DNA of 39,332 nucleotides from an uncultured beta proteobacterium (GCA_903932425.1 CAIZGG010000149.1:1-39332), one strand, 5' to 3'. Positions 10,391 through 20,650 are shown, counted from the first letter of the stretch. A program made the numbers and translations. Notes: generated by a model not told the origin, from the letters alone.

Positions 10391-11239
10391 ATGTTTCGAA
10401 GCACAGAGCGACTCGCTCCGCACGCGTTAAATTTTTTGCCTCATCTGGCTGCGTTGTTGACGCTCGGGCTAACCGGCTGCGCACAAATGCAGCAAGCCGG
10501 CTACTACGACCCGCCACCCGCCAGCACAACGACCGATGCCATTGCTCAGGGCGATGGCATCTATAACATCCAAACGCTGCGCGCTCCTAGCCAAATTCAA
10601 ATAGGCCTTCAGCAACCCGGCACCGCAACCCGAGCCGCTACCGCAGCGCCGGTCGCTAGCCCTGTCTCAGCCAACCCACGCCCAACGGCTAGTGGCCAAA
10701 TCGCCGGAACCAACGTGATCTCTGGCGCACCTGCCACAGCTAGTGCCTATGACAGCGCAAGCGCACCCGCCGATGCGCCTCCGGTAAACGCTGGTTCAAG
10801 TGTTGGCACCGCATCAGGTAGTGCGGCAGGCCCCACCGAGAGCTTGCAAGCAACCCTCATTCCAGAGCCGCAAAGCTTTGCTGGCACCTTGCCTTGCTTC
10901 CATCCAGAAATGAAATGTTCAGCGCAACGCGTCACCATCACGCTGGCGCCAAATGGCCGCTGGCGCGCACGTGCAGCCTACCTAGAGCAAAGCAGTAAAA
11001 ACAGCACAGTGCAAACAGATCAGGGCTGTTGGCGCGCTTCGGCTCAAGCCGTACCGCGTGTGGTGTTGCTCAATAGCCAAGGCAATGTACGTGCCGAACT
11101 TGCAATGACCTCGGGCGATGCGCTACGACTCATTTCAATGAACGGAGGTACCGCCAACCTGACCTACAATCTGTCGCGTCAACCTGATCTTGACCCGATT
11201 GATGAATTAAAAGGTAAGCCGGCGCCAAACTGCCCGTAA
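10391..11239 (+). CDS. Lipoprotein with C-terminal NlpE-like domain
   Basis: This is a predicted envelope lipoprotein of 282 residues. A signal peptide ends in a lipobox (LGLTGC, lipidated Cys at about residue 30). A low-complexity linker of over 100 residues, rich in Ala, Ser, Thr, Pro and Gly, follows. The last roughly 115 residues look folded and resemble the NlpE N-terminal barrel: FAGTLPCFHPEMKC, a TITLAPNGRWRARAAYLEQ strand pair, and a GCWRA turn. In E. coli NlpE the equivalent site is CxxC and the protein reports lipoprotein and adhesion stress to the Cpx system. Here the cysteines are spaced C-x6-C. An AGGA ribosome site lies about 10 bases before the ATG. It diverges from pilD and converges on the LuxR-type gene. 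The NlpE link is by motif only, and its function is unknown. Confidence 0.75.
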   Translation: MFRSTERLAPHALNFLPHLAALLTLGLTGCAQMQQAGYYDPPPASTTTDAIAQGDGIYNIQTLRAPSQIQIGLQQPGTATRAATAAPVASPVSANPRPTASGQIAGTNVISGAPATASAYDSASAPADAPPVNAGSSVGTASGSAAGPTESLQATLIPEPQSFAGTLPCFHPEMKCSAQRVTITLAPNGRWRARAAYLEQSSKNSTVQTDQGCWRASAQAVPRVVLLNSQGNVRAELAMTSGDALRLISMNGGTANLTYNLSRQPDLDPIDELKGKPAPNCP

Positions 11240-11289
11240 GCGCAGGCCGAAACAACACCAGCTAGCGCCACGACAAAATCGAAGGCCAC

Positions 11290-11583
11290 CTAACCAACCT
11301 TGTCGGAAATCCAGCCAAGGTCGTTAGGTTGGCTCAAGCCGGCCTCTTCAGAGGGTGATGGTTCGGGGCTGGTGCAAACTGTGCGGGCTAACTGCGCAGC
11401 ATTACGCACCCCCATCTTATGAAAAATGCGCGCCCGATGTGCTTCAACTGTGCGCATTGAGATGCCCAATTCGCTTGCAATTAACTTGTTAGACTTGCCC
11501 TCGGCGACAGGATGAATGACATCACGCTCGCGCGCAGTCAGCACTTTCCAGCCAGCGCCTGCTCTGTTCTCTGAATATTTCAT
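11290..11583 (-). CDS. Stand-alone LuxR/FixJ-type helix-turn-helix regulator
   Basis: This is a small transcription factor of 97 residues made almost entirely of a LuxR-type DNA-binding domain (about residues 15-70): LTARERDVIHPVAEGKSNKLIASELGISMRTVEAHRARIFHKMGV. All the usual anchor residues of the four-helix HTH are present. There is no receiver or autoinducer domain, so it cannot be a conventional response regulator on its own. It resembles the C-terminal half of FixJ/NarL proteins or GerE-like single-domain regulators. After the domain is a roughly 27-residue polar tail with no recognised motif. GGAGG lies 4 bases before the ATG, a slightly short spacing. Targets cannot be inferred. A palindrome upstream could be an autoregulatory site. 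Truncation of a longer gene is possible, but the upstream sequence shows no receiver remnant. Confidence 0.88.
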   Translation of the reverse strand: MKYSENRAGAGWKVLTARERDVIHPVAEGKSNKLIASELGISMRTVEAHRARIFHKMGVRNAAQLARTVCTSPEPSPSEEAGLSQPNDLGWISDKVG

Positions 11584-11639
11584 ACCGCCTCCGTGTCAAC
11601 ACGAAGCGCAGTCTGTCACGGCAGCTTTGCCGCGAATAG

Positions 11640-11655
11640 CTGTCAAATCTGACAG
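11640..11655. repeat. Inverted repeat CTGTCA-N4-TGACAG upstream of the LuxR-type gene
   Basis: This is a perfect 6-bp inverted repeat (CTGTCAAATCTGACAG), 57 bases upstream of the LuxR-type start, in the 103-base gap shared with panC. A second small palindrome, GTGTCAACAC, lies at 11593-11602. The size and symmetry would suit a dimeric HTH regulator. Assignment as an operator is inference only. Confidence 0.35.
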
Positions 11656-11686
11656 GCGGATTAACCCTAAGGTGCCACAACAGGGC

Positions 11687-13440
<1,754 letters not shown>

Positions 13441-13445
13441 ACAAA

Positions 13446-13634
13446 CTAACTATTTTGATACACATAAGGGGTCTGCCGTACCCGCGCTTGCTTAAACCCC
13501 TCTGCAAGTTCGGGGTCTTGCGGCTTATCCCACAAGCGTGCACGCCCATCGCGCTGACGTTGTTCGACATCTGCGTGTGCGGCCTTGTAAGCCTGAAGAA
13601 ATTGAGTAATTTCTGAAGTGTAGTTCTCAGCCAT
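13446..13634 (-). CDS. DUF3460 family small protein
   Basis: This is a 62-residue protein of unknown function matching the DUF3460 family of betaproteobacteria: SEITQFLQAYKAAHADVEQRQRDGRARLWD in the first half and ARVRQTPYVYQ at the end. It is polar, with no signal peptide or membrane segment, so it is probably cytoplasmic. It is the first gene of a unit with scpA (5-base gap) and probably panC. The consistent pairing with scpA in this group suggests, without proof, a link to chromosome segregation. The ATG has no obvious ribosome site, and an A/T-rich stretch just upstream is where the promoter would lie. The 89-base gap to the divergent MFS gene holds no other gene. Confidence 0.9.
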   Translation of the reverse strand: MAENYTSEITQFLQAYKAAHADVEQRQRDGRARLWDKPQDPELAEGFKQARVRQTPYVYQNS

Positions 13635-13723
13635 GGCGTTTTTTAAATAATTAGACTAGTGCTTAGTGTACTGTAGAGCCTGCCCCTTGATGATTAGTGC
13701 TCTGACCCCCTAAGATTGCCGCG

Positions 13724-15178
13724 ATGTCGACTGCTCCATCTGGGCCTAACGGCTCACAACCTGCTTCAACTCCCCCCGTACATACGGCTAAACCCGAGCG
13801 GATGTTGCCCTTTATCGTCGGCTGTGCACTGCTCATGCAGATGCTTGACTCGACAGTCGTGACAACGGCCTTACCCACCATGGCGGCGGATTTGGGCTCC
13901 GACCCAGTCCGGCTGAACATTGCGATCACTTCGTATCTGCTTGCTGTTGCGGTCTTTGTACCTATTAGCGGTTGGGCTGCCGATCGCTACGGGGCCAGGC
14001 GTGTCTTTATTGCCGCCATCGCACTGTTTACTCTCAGCTCGCTGACCTGCGCCCTGTCAACCTCTCTCTCTCAACTTGTCTTATCCCGCATTGTTCAAGG
14101 GATTGGGGGGGCCATGATGGTGCCGGTTGGGCGAATTATCCTGTTACGCACAATTCCCAAACACGAACTACTCAAGGCCATGGCTTTTTTGTCGATGCCC
14201 GCCTTGATCGGGCCGATGGCCGGCCCGCCACTGGGCGGATTTTTAGTGACCTACGCCTCGTGGCATTGGATTTTTTTAATTAACCTCCCAATCGGTCTTT
14301 TGGGAATTTGGATGATTTTGCGTTTTGTACGCGAATTACCTAGCGATCACCAAGCCCATCCTCTGGACTGGGTAGGCTTTTTTCTCAGTGCCTTGTGCAT
14401 GGCAACCTTAGTCGGTGGCTTCGAATCTTTAGGCCAAGGCGGACCGCCGATTTGGGTCTCTGCGGGGCTCATCACGACGGGCCTGCTGTCAGGGGCGCTG
14501 TATTACTGGCACTCGCAGCGTCACTCAGATCCAATTTTAGATTTGTCTTTATTAAAGATTCATACCTTTAGAGTGTCGACGATTGCCGGCAACCTTTGCC
14601 GCTTCGGCATCGGTGCTGTTCCATACCTGTTAGCCTTAATGCTACAGATCGGCTTTGGACTTAGCGCGCTCTCAGCGGGTTTCATCACCTTCGCCGGCGC
14701 GGTCGGAGCGATGGCAATGAAAATTGCGGCGCCGCGCATCCTTGATCGCTGGGGCTATCGGCGTGTGCTGTCCGTCAATGCGGTTTTCACCGGAGCGAGC
14801 CTCGCGAGTTGCGCCTTTTTTACAGCCTCAACGCCCGCCGTTCTCATGATTGGCGTCTTGCTATTAGGTGGTTTTTTTAGATCGTTGCAGTTCACTGCGA
14901 TTAATACCCTGGCCTACGCGGATATCTCTCAGACCAGCATGAGTCGCGCAAGCAGCTTTGCCGCCATGGGACAACAACTGGGAGTGAGTCTGGGGGTGGG
15001 CGTCGCGGCAGAAACGCTGCACCTGAGTATGCTTTGGCGAGGCTCGAGCGAACTGATCGCTGCTGACGTTGTGGTTGGCTTTTTAGTCATTGGCGTGCTC
15101 TGCGCCTTGCCAAGTTTTTCTTTTTGGCAGTTGCCACCTCAGGCGGGCGAAAGTTTGCGACAAAATCGACCGGGTTAG
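13724..15178 (+). CDS. DHA2-family MFS drug exporter (EmrB/QacA-like)
   Basis: This is a predicted inner-membrane proton antiporter of the 14-helix DHA2 group. It has 484 residues. Supporting motifs are DSTVVTTALPTMAADLG in TM1 (the family's motif D1), GWAADRYGARRVFIAAI between TM2 and TM3 (motif A), and GIGGAMMVPVGRIIL followed by FLSMPALIGPMAGPPLGGFLVTYASWHWIFLINLPIG (motif C region). The protein is hydrophobic to near residue 465. The first 25 residues are polar and cytoplasmic. No adaptor of the EmrA type or regulator is adjacent, so it may work alone. It is divergent from DUF3460-scpA and convergent with the Bug gene. Substrate is unknown. Confidence 0.92.
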   Translation: MSTAPSGPNGSQPASTPPVHTAKPERMLPFIVGCALLMQMLDSTVVTTALPTMAADLGSDPVRLNIAITSYLLAVAVFVPISGWAADRYGARRVFIAAIALFTLSSLTCALSTSLSQLVLSRIVQGIGGAMMVPVGRIILLRTIPKHELLKAMAFLSMPALIGPMAGPPLGGFLVTYASWHWIFLINLPIGLLGIWMILRFVRELPSDHQAHPLDWVGFFLSALCMATLVGGFESLGQGGPPIWVSAGLITTGLLSGALYYWHSQRHSDPILDLSLLKIHTFRVSTIAGNLCRFGIGAVPYLLALMLQIGFGLSALSAGFITFAGAVGAMAMKIAAPRILDRWGYRRVLSVNAVFTGASLASCAFFTASTPAVLMIGVLLLGGFFRSLQFTAINTLAYADISQTSMSRASSFAAMGQQLGVSLGVGVAAETLHLSMLWRGSSELIAADVVVGFLVIGVLCALPSFSFWQLPPQAGESLRQNRPG

Positions 15179-15214
15179 TTTATGACACCTAAAAACTTGA
15201 CCCGCCCTTGATCG

Positions 15215-16243
15215 TTAATTCGTCGCGCCCGAAAGCTTCACCAACTCTTGGTACTTAGCGCGCTCGGTTGCGACAAACTCAGTTAATTGCAAAACAGACA
15301 TCGGCGTGGTTTCAGAACCCATTATTTTCAAGCGCTCTTTAACATCGAGCTCAGCAAGCGCCGCCATATAAGCTATATGCAGCTTTTCGACCACGGCCGC
15401 GGGTGTCCCAGCCGTTGTGAACACACCAAACCAAGTACCAATATCAAACGGCGCAATGCCAGCGTCTTGCATCGTCGATAATTCTGGCAACAAGCCCGAG
15501 CGCGCCTGGGTAGTCACCGCCAGCGCCTTCACTTTTTGCTCGCGAATCAAATTTGCCGCCGCAGCAAGATTATCGAACATCAGGGCTGACTGCCCCGACA
15601 GCAAAGCCAATTGCGCAGGCGCAGCACCTTGGTAGGGAATGTGCACCATCTCAACCTTCGCACGCGCGCTTAACAAGGCCCCCGCCAAATGCCCTGCGCT
15701 GCCCGCCCCGCCTGAACCATAATTCAGTTGGCCTGGATGTGCGCGCGCATACCCAATCAGATCCTGCACTGTTTGAATATTATTTTTCAACGCGAAATCA
15801 AGATTAACCAACAACACGTTTGGCACAGCGGCCACCAAAGCAACCGGCGCAAAATCCTTCACCGAGTCGTAGGGAATCGAAGCAAAGAGCCAAGGGTTAA
15901 TAGCATGTGTGGCCACCGCCCCCATCACCAAAGAATACCCGTCAGGCTGTGCTTTTGCGATCAGATCAGCACCAATATTGCCACCGGCACCAGGCTTGTT
16001 TTCAACCACCACCGGTTGGCCCAGACTTGTTTTTACTTTTTCTGCCAAAACGCGAGCCATCACATCAAGCGGGCCACCCGGCGGATAGGGGACGATAAAG
16101 CGCAACGGCTTAGTCGGAAAATTCACAGAGGCTGCGTCAGTCGCCGTCGTTCGACCTTGTGCTCGAGGCTCAGTCACGAACAAGCCAAGTCCAAATACGA
16201 GCAAAGCCGCGACAAGTAGTCTTGCCGTGCGCCACTTACTCAT
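15215..16243 (-). CDS. Bug/TctC-family periplasmic solute-binding protein
   Basis: This is a periplasmic binding protein of the tripartite tricarboxylate transporter (Bug) family, which is greatly expanded in Alcaligenaceae and binds small carboxylates or amides. Hallmarks are FPTKPLRFIVPYPPGGPLDVMAR, VVVENKPGAGGNIGADLIAKAQPDGYSL, and the LNYGSGGAGSAGHLAGALL segment of the ligand pocket. I prefer the ATG at 16243, which gives a compact signal peptide (MSKWRTARLLVAALLVFGLGL) ending at about AQG. The tracked start at 16288 adds 15 residues and has only a weak GAG ribosome site. No TctA/TctB membrane subunits are nearby, so it is an orphan. It lies 72-118 bases downstream of aapP, depending on start, and could be read through from that operon. 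Ligand is unknown. Confidence 0.92.
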   Translation of the reverse strand: MSKWRTARLLVAALLVFGLGLFVTEPRAQGRTTATDAASVNFPTKPLRFIVPYPPGGPLDVMARVLAEKVKTSLGQPVVVENKPGAGGNIGADLIAKAQPDGYSLVMGAVATHAINPWLFASIPYDSVKDFAPVALVAAVPNVLLVNLDFALKNNIQTVQDLIGYARAHPGQLNYGSGGAGSAGHLAGALLSARAKVEMVHIPYQGAAPAQLALLSGQSALMFDNLAAAANLIREQKVKALAVTTQARSGLLPELSTMQDAGIAPFDIGTWFGVFTTAGTPAAVVEKLHIAYMAALAELDVKERLKIMGSETTPMSVLQLTEFVATERAKYQELVKLSGATN

Positions 16244-16360
16244 TAAATCTTGCGGCCTGATTGGCACTGCCAAGCTTAAGTTCACCATCGTTATCTCGCA
16301 GCTTAGGCATTATTGAATTGAAGACCGCGGCCTCAGCGCGCGGACTTAAACAGCGAACGC

Positions 16361-17101
16361 TCAATGAATAATTTGACTCAAAAATAGTTTGGTTCGCTCG
16401 TTTTGCGGATGATCAAAGAAGGCATCAGGCGTGTTTTGCTCAATGATTTCGCCTCGATCCATAAAAATCACACGATCAGCCACCTTGCGGGCGAAGCCCA
16501 TCTCATGCGTGACCACAAGCATGGTCATGCCGGTATCCTCAGCCAGGTTAACCATCACATCAAGCACTTCTTTCACCATTTCAGGATCAAGCGCCGAGGT
16601 CGGCTCGTCAAACAGCATCACTTTTGGATCCATACACAGCGAGCGCGCAATGGCCACACGCTGCTGCTGTCCACCAGACAATTGCCCCGGAAACTTGCTC
16701 GCTTGCTCAGCGATACGCACTCGCTCAAGGTACTTCATCGCACGCGCCTCGGCCTCGGCCTTGGGTGTTTTTAATACCCAGATTGGTCCAAGTGTCAGAT
16801 TTTGAAGCACGGTCAAATGCGGGAACAAGTTGAAATGCTGAAACACCATGCCAACATCACGACGAATCGCCTCGACATGACGAATATCGTTGGTGATCTC
16901 GGTACCCTCAACCACAATCTGCCCTTGCTGGTGCTCTTCAAGCCGATTGATGCAACGAATCAGTGTCGATTTACCTGAACCCGAGGGGCCGCAGATCACA
17001 ATGCGCTCGCCTGGCGCAACCTCTAAATTAATGTTGCGCAACACGTGAAACTTACCGTACCACTTGTTGACTTCTTGCATGCGAATGATGGCATCTGCCA
17101 T
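16361..17101 (-). CDS. aapP: Polar amino acid ABC transporter ATPase (AapP/GlnQ-like)
   Basis: This is the ATP-hydrolysing subunit of an amino acid importer. It has 246 residues, typical of the GlnQ/HisP/AapP group. The Walker A motif GPSGSGKST is at about residues 38-46, the Q-loop lies in [13 protein letters not shown], the signature is [15 protein letters not shown], Walker B is [12 protein letters not shown], and the switch histidine is in [16 protein letters not shown]. All are intact. A GGAG ribosome site lies 7 bases before the ATG. It is the last gene of aapJQMP, 47 bases after aapM. The Aap/Bzt type imports general L-amino acids such as glutamate, glutamine and aspartate; exact specificity is set by the binding protein. 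Confidence 0.95.
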   Translation of the reverse strand: MADAIIRMQEVNKWYGKFHVLRNINLEVAPGERIVICGPSGSGKSTLIRCINRLEEHQQGQIVVEGTEITNDIRHVEAIRRDVGMVFQHFNLFPHLTVLQNLTLGPIWVLKTPKAEAEARAMKYLERVRIAEQASKFPGQLSGGQQQRVAIARSLCMDPKVMLFDEPTSALDPEMVKEVLDVMVNLAEDTGMTMLVVTHEMGFARKVADRVIFMDRGEIIEQNTPDAFFDHPQNERTKLFLSQIIH

Positions 17102-17148
17102 ACACGATCTCCGAGAATAGGGCGCGCCTGATATCTAAAAACAAACCT

Positions 17149-18252
17149 CTAACGCTGATGCTCTGTCGCCAGACGCTTTTCAAGGGACTGACTGTATTTA
17201 GACATCGAATAGCAAAATACAAAATAAATTGCCGAAATAAAAACATAGATCTCAATGCTGAAGCCACGCCAAGTTTGATCAACGAGTGCAGCCTTAGCTG
17301 CCTGAGTCAGGTCAAAAATGCCAATCACGACCACCAGCGAAGTATCCTTAAAGAGGGCAATAAACAGACCGACCAAGGGAGGGATGACGATCTTGAGCGC
17401 CTGAGGCAACACAATCAAACGCGTCTGCTGCCAGTAGGTCAGGCCCAAGGAATCGCCGCCCTCGTACTGACCTTTGGGGATGGCCTGTAGCCCGCCGCGA
17501 ATGGTCTCGGCCATATAGGCTGCGGCAAATAAAATGATCGCCACCTGTGCACGCAACAACTTATCGATGGTGAGGCCCTCGGGCAAAAAGAGTGGCAACA
17601 TCACAGCCGACATGAACAATAAACTGATCAACGGGACGCCGCGGATCAGTTCGATATACACAACACAAATGGTTTTAATGGCGGGCATTTTTGAACGGCG
17701 ACCTAAGGCCAACACAATGCCGAGCGGAAACGCAAAAGCAATGCCGAAGGTTGAAAGCATGAGCGTAAGCGGCAAGCCACCCCAACGACTGTTTTCAACG
17801 TAGGTCAGGCCAAACACCCCACCCCACATCAATACTGCAGCGCCAGCAAGCGCAAGCGTCCAAAACATCAAGAGCGAGCGGTTCCAGAATCTGCGCACAC
17901 CGCTGAGTAAAACGACACCGACAAGCAACAACGTTGCCAATAAAGGCCGCCACTGTTCTTCATAGGGGTAGACCCCAAACAAAATCAGGCGATGCTTTTC
18001 AACAATAACTGACCAACAGGCGCCGGTTACTTTGCGACACTCTTGCGCGCTTGAAGCCGTTACCGTCGAGTTCAGCAAAAACCAATCAACCATCGCCGGC
18101 ACGGTCGCCAACAACAACCAAAGTGTCAGCAGCGTCAACAGGGTATTAAGTGGCGATGAAAACAACTGGGTTCGCAACCAATGCAAAATTGACGCGCGCG
18201 ACCACACGCTCGGTGCAGCGGCCTGATTCACAACGTTGGGGGCGACACTCAT
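17149..18252 (-). CDS. aapM: Polar amino acid ABC transporter permease (AapM-like)
   Basis: This is an inner-membrane permease of the HisM/AapM family, 367 residues. The N-terminal half has additional membrane helices and a loop (CRKVTGACW) as in Aap/Bzt permeases, making it longer than simple HisM proteins of about 220-240 residues. The C-terminal half carries the conserved ABC permease domain with the ATPase-docking EAA loop (GGDSLGLTYWQQTRLIVLPQALKIVIPPL) and FKDTSLVVVIGI. The start lies 2 bases after the aapQ stop, so the two are coupled. It should pair with AapQ as a heterodimeric channel served by AapP. Confidence 0.94.
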   Translation of the reverse strand: MSVAPNVVNQAAAPSVWSRASILHWLRTQLFSSPLNTLLTLLTLWLLLATVPAMVDWFLLNSTVTASSAQECRKVTGACWSVIVEKHRLILFGVYPYEEQWRPLLATLLLVGVVLLSGVRRFWNRSLLMFWTLALAGAAVLMWGGVFGLTYVENSRWGGLPLTLMLSTFGIAFAFPLGIVLALGRRSKMPAIKTICVVYIELIRGVPLISLLFMSAVMLPLFLPEGLTIDKLLRAQVAIILFAAAYMAETIRGGLQAIPKGQYEGGDSLGLTYWQQTRLIVLPQALKIVIPPLVGLFIALFKDTSLVVVIGIFDLTQAAKAALVDQTWRGFSIEIYVFISAIYFVFCYSMSKYSQSLEKRLATEHQR

Positions 18253-18254
18253 CT

Positions 18255-19445
18255 TTATCTTTCTACCAACGCGATACGTTTGTTATACCAATTCATAAAT
18301 AGTGAAATTGACAGACTAACGGTCAAGTAAGCCGCCATAATCATCAAGATACCCTCGATGGCTTGACCCGTTTGATTGAGCGTGGTGTTGATCACCGACA
18401 CCAAATCAGGATAACCAATTGCCACGGCCAACGAACTATTTTTAGTAATGTTCAAGTACTGACTTGTCATGGGTGGGATGATCACACGTAACGCTTGTGG
18501 CAAGACCACCAAACGGAGGACCAAACTATTTTTAATCCCCAACGCGCCAGCGGCCTCCCATTGACCTCGGCTCACCGACTGGATGCCCGAGCGAACAACT
18601 TCCGCGATAAACGCAGAGGTATAGATCACCAGACCAAACAACAAGGCGGCGAACTCTGGTGACAAGGTCATTCCGCCAGAAAAATTAAACCCTTTCAGCG
18701 TTGGGACATTGAGTGACAAGGGCTCCCCGCTCACCCACCACGCCAGCGCAGGTACCAACAGTAATAAGCCAAGTACCGAGCGCCAGAGCGCAAAAATTTT
18801 GCCCGTTTGTTCTTGACGATGCCGCGCCCATTTGCTTAAGAGAAAAGAAAGCCCAACGGCCAGTAACAAACCCCACAGCAACCAACTTAAACCGTCGCCT
18901 TGAATGGTTGGCATCTGAATACCGCGGTTTGACACGAACACACCCGGTATCGGGTGGTAAGCACGCCGTGGCCCTGGCAAGGTCTCGATAATAATGGCGT
19001 ACCAGAAAAACAACTGCAACAACAAAGGGATGTTGCGCATGACTTCAACGTATACGCTAGACACTTTACGAATCAACCAGTTTTTTGACAACCTGGCGAT
19101 ACCAATGATCGTACCTAAAATCGTTGCAAACAGGATGCCCAGCAACGCCACGCGCAGCGTGTTGAGAACGCCTACGGTGATCGCCCGTTGATAGGTATCT
19201 GCAGGGGTATAACTCACAAGGCTTTCGCCAATGGCAAAGCCCGCTTCGCGCGTCAGGAAACTAAACCCTGTGGTGATATTGCGGACAGATAAATTGTGCA
19301 AGGTGTTATGCACCATGTACCAGCCTATGCCGCCAACCAAGGCGACCGCCAGCACTTGGTACACGATCGCGCGCACCTCTGGATTGCTCCAGGACAAACG
19401 CTTTTTGGGCGCTTGCGCCGCGACAGTCATTTTTGGATTCATCAT
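18255..19445 (-). CDS. aapQ: Polar amino acid ABC transporter permease (AapQ-like)
   Basis: This is the second membrane subunit of the importer, 396 residues, of the long AapQ/BztB type. The N-terminus has the region NPEVRAIVYQVLAVALVGGIGWYMVHNT that defines this branch. The EAA loop is near the C-terminus (EAAGALGIKNSLVLRLVVLPQALRVIIPP), followed by NITKNSSLAVAIGYPDL. Two adjacent ATG codons begin the frame and a third in-frame ATG is at codon 5. None has a strong ribosome site, because the space directly upstream is taken by a 34-base hairpin that ends 6 bases before the ATG. That hairpin may limit expression of this and the later genes relative to aapJ. Confidence 0.94.
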   Translation of the reverse strand: MMNPKMTVAAQAPKKRLSWSNPEVRAIVYQVLAVALVGGIGWYMVHNTLHNLSVRNITTGFSFLTREAGFAIGESLVSYTPADTYQRAITVGVLNTLRVALLGILFATILGTIIGIARLSKNWLIRKVSSVYVEVMRNIPLLLQLFFWYAIIIETLPGPRRAYHPIPGVFVSNRGIQMPTIQGDGLSWLLWGLLLAVGLSFLLSKWARHRQEQTGKIFALWRSVLGLLLLVPALAWWVSGEPLSLNVPTLKGFNFSGGMTLSPEFAALLFGLVIYTSAFIAEVVRSGIQSVSRGQWEAAGALGIKNSLVLRLVVLPQALRVIIPPMTSQYLNITKNSSLAVAIGYPDLVSVINTTLNQTGQAIEGILMIMAAYLTVSLSISLFMNWYNKRIALVER

Positions 19446-19451
19446 CTGTGT

Positions 19452-19485
19452 CAGTGCTCGCCAAGGAGCTGCTTGGCGAGCACTG
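19452..19485. repeat. Perfect 14-bp hairpin between aapJ and aapQ
   Basis: CAGTGCTCGCCAAG and its exact reverse complement CTTGGCGAGCACTG are separated by a 6-base loop (GAGCTG). On the transcript it lies between the aapJ stop and the aapQ start. It is not followed by a run of U, so it is not a standard intrinsic terminator. Hairpins after the binding-protein gene of ABC importer operons are known to stabilise the upstream message and allow more binding protein than permease. That role is inferred here. Confidence 0.8.
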
Positions 19486-19502
19486 TCAAATCAACAATAG
19501 TC

Positions 19503-20519
19503 TTAACGAATTGGCCAGGCGTACAAGATGCCGCCTTTCGTCCATTGCTGGTTGAGGCCACGCTCAAGCATCAAAGGCGTATTTTTGCCAATGTTGCGCT
19601 CAAAGCTCTCGCCATAATTGCCGACGGCCTTGATAATGTTGTAGGCCCATTTTTCATCCACACCCAAGTTTTTGCCCATACCAGGTGTTACACCGAGGAT
19701 GCGCTGAATATTTGGGTTTGTGCTTTTCAACATCTCATCAACATTGGCTTGCGTCACACCATACTCTTCGGCTTCGACCATTGCGTAAAAGCTCCAGCGC
19801 ACGACGTTGAGCCATTGCTCGTCACCTTGACGAACCAACGGACCGAGAGGCTCTTTCGAGAAGTTTTCTGGCAAGATCACATATTGATCAGGCTTTTCTT
19901 GCGATGAACGCGAAGAGGCCAAACCAGACTTGTCGGTGGTATAGGCATCGCAACGGCCCGACACAAAAGCACCAACCACTTCGTCAAGCTTTTCGATCAC
20001 GACAGGCTTAAACGACAGTTTGTTTGCCCGAAACCAGTCTGCCAGGTTGAGCTCTGTGGTGGTACCAGGCTGTACACAGACCGTTGCACCATCAAGCTCT
20101 TTTGCACTTTTGATGCCACTGTCTTTGCGCACCATAATGCCTTGGCTGTCATAAAAATTGACCGTCACGCCCATCAAGCCCAGCGAGGTGTCACGCGTCA
20201 TGGTTTGAGTGGTGTTACGCACCAACACATCAACTTCGCCTGACTGCAGCGCCGTGAAACGCTGTTGCGCAGTCAGCGGAGTCACTTTGAATTTTGTTGG
20301 GTCGCCGAACATCGTGGCAGCAAAAGCCTTGCACATGTCGATATCCAGACCCGACCATACGCCCTTGCTGTCAGGCGCAGCAAAGCCGACTAAACCCGTG
20401 TTTGTGCCGCACTGCACAAAACCTTTCTTTTTGACGCTATCGAAGGTGGTACCCGCCTGCGCAACGGTGCTAGCTGCGAGAAGCGCTGCGCCGAAGGCAG
20501 CAATTTTAAGAAATTTCAT
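19503..20519 (-). CDS. aapJ: Polar amino acid ABC transporter substrate-binding protein (AapJ-like)
   Basis: This is the periplasmic binding protein that captures amino acids for the AapQMP channel. I take the ATG at 20519 (338 residues), because it has a good ribosome site (GGAG, 8 bases upstream) and opens directly with a signal peptide (MKFLKIAAFGAALLAASTVAQA). The tracked start adds 17 polar residues. Mature-protein landmarks are VKKKGFVQCGTNTGLVGFAAPDSKGVWSGLD, the ligand-site TPLTAQQRFTALQSGEVDVLVRNTTQTMTRD, and ILPENFSKEPLGPLVRQGD. These fit the AapJ/BztA subfamily, longer than the 250-residue HisJ/GlnH type. It is the first gene of the operon. Confidence 0.95.
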   Translation of the reverse strand: MKFLKIAAFGAALLAASTVAQAGTTFDSVKKKGFVQCGTNTGLVGFAAPDSKGVWSGLDIDMCKAFAATMFGDPTKFKVTPLTAQQRFTALQSGEVDVLVRNTTQTMTRDTSLGLMGVTVNFYDSQGIMVRKDSGIKSAKELDGATVCVQPGTTTELNLADWFRANKLSFKPVVIEKLDEVVGAFVSGRCDAYTTDKSGLASSRSSQEKPDQYVILPENFSKEPLGPLVRQGDEQWLNVVRWSFYAMVEAEEYGVTQANVDEMLKSTNPNIQRILGVTPGMGKNLGVDEKWAYNIIKAVGNYGESFERNIGKNTPLMLERGLNQQWTKGGILYAWPIR

Positions 20520-20621
20520 GGATAAATCTCCGGAAGACAACTGAGAGGAGCGGTGGCCTAGTGAGCGCACTGCGACGACCGATACTTAAGAGCGACAGAT
20601 AGTAGCCGCACACCCAGAGCC

Positions 20622-20650
20622 AATGTATGGGGGAAATCCCTTGCCGTCAA
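20622..20650 (-). promoter_or_regulatory. Sigma-70 promoter for the aapJQMP operon
   Basis: Read on the minus strand, TTGACG (5 of 6 to the -35 consensus) is followed after exactly 17 bases by TACATT (4 of 6 to the -10 consensus). It would give a leader of roughly 95 bases before the aapJ ATG. The region is shared with divergent ftsE. A small inverted repeat (TCCCC-N7-GGGGA, 20651-20667) sits directly upstream of the -35 and could be a regulator site. Confidence 0.55.

Noticed and set aside
10298-10423. N-terminal extension of PilD in the ORF track
   Set aside because: It overlaps the divergent lipoprotein gene and the likely promoter, and it has neither membrane character nor the zinc motifs of the true N-domain.
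16261-16273. Sigma-54 promoter or operator at TTGGCACTGCCAA near the Bug gene start
   Set aside because: The -12 GC is not at the right distance from GG, and the orientation does not lead into a gene start. It is a perfect small palindrome near the 5' end of the Bug gene, but no function can be supported.
19296-19907. 203-residue plus-strand ORF opposite aapQ/aapJ
   Set aside because: It covers coding sequence on the other strand plus the hairpin, lacks a ribosome site and resembles no family.
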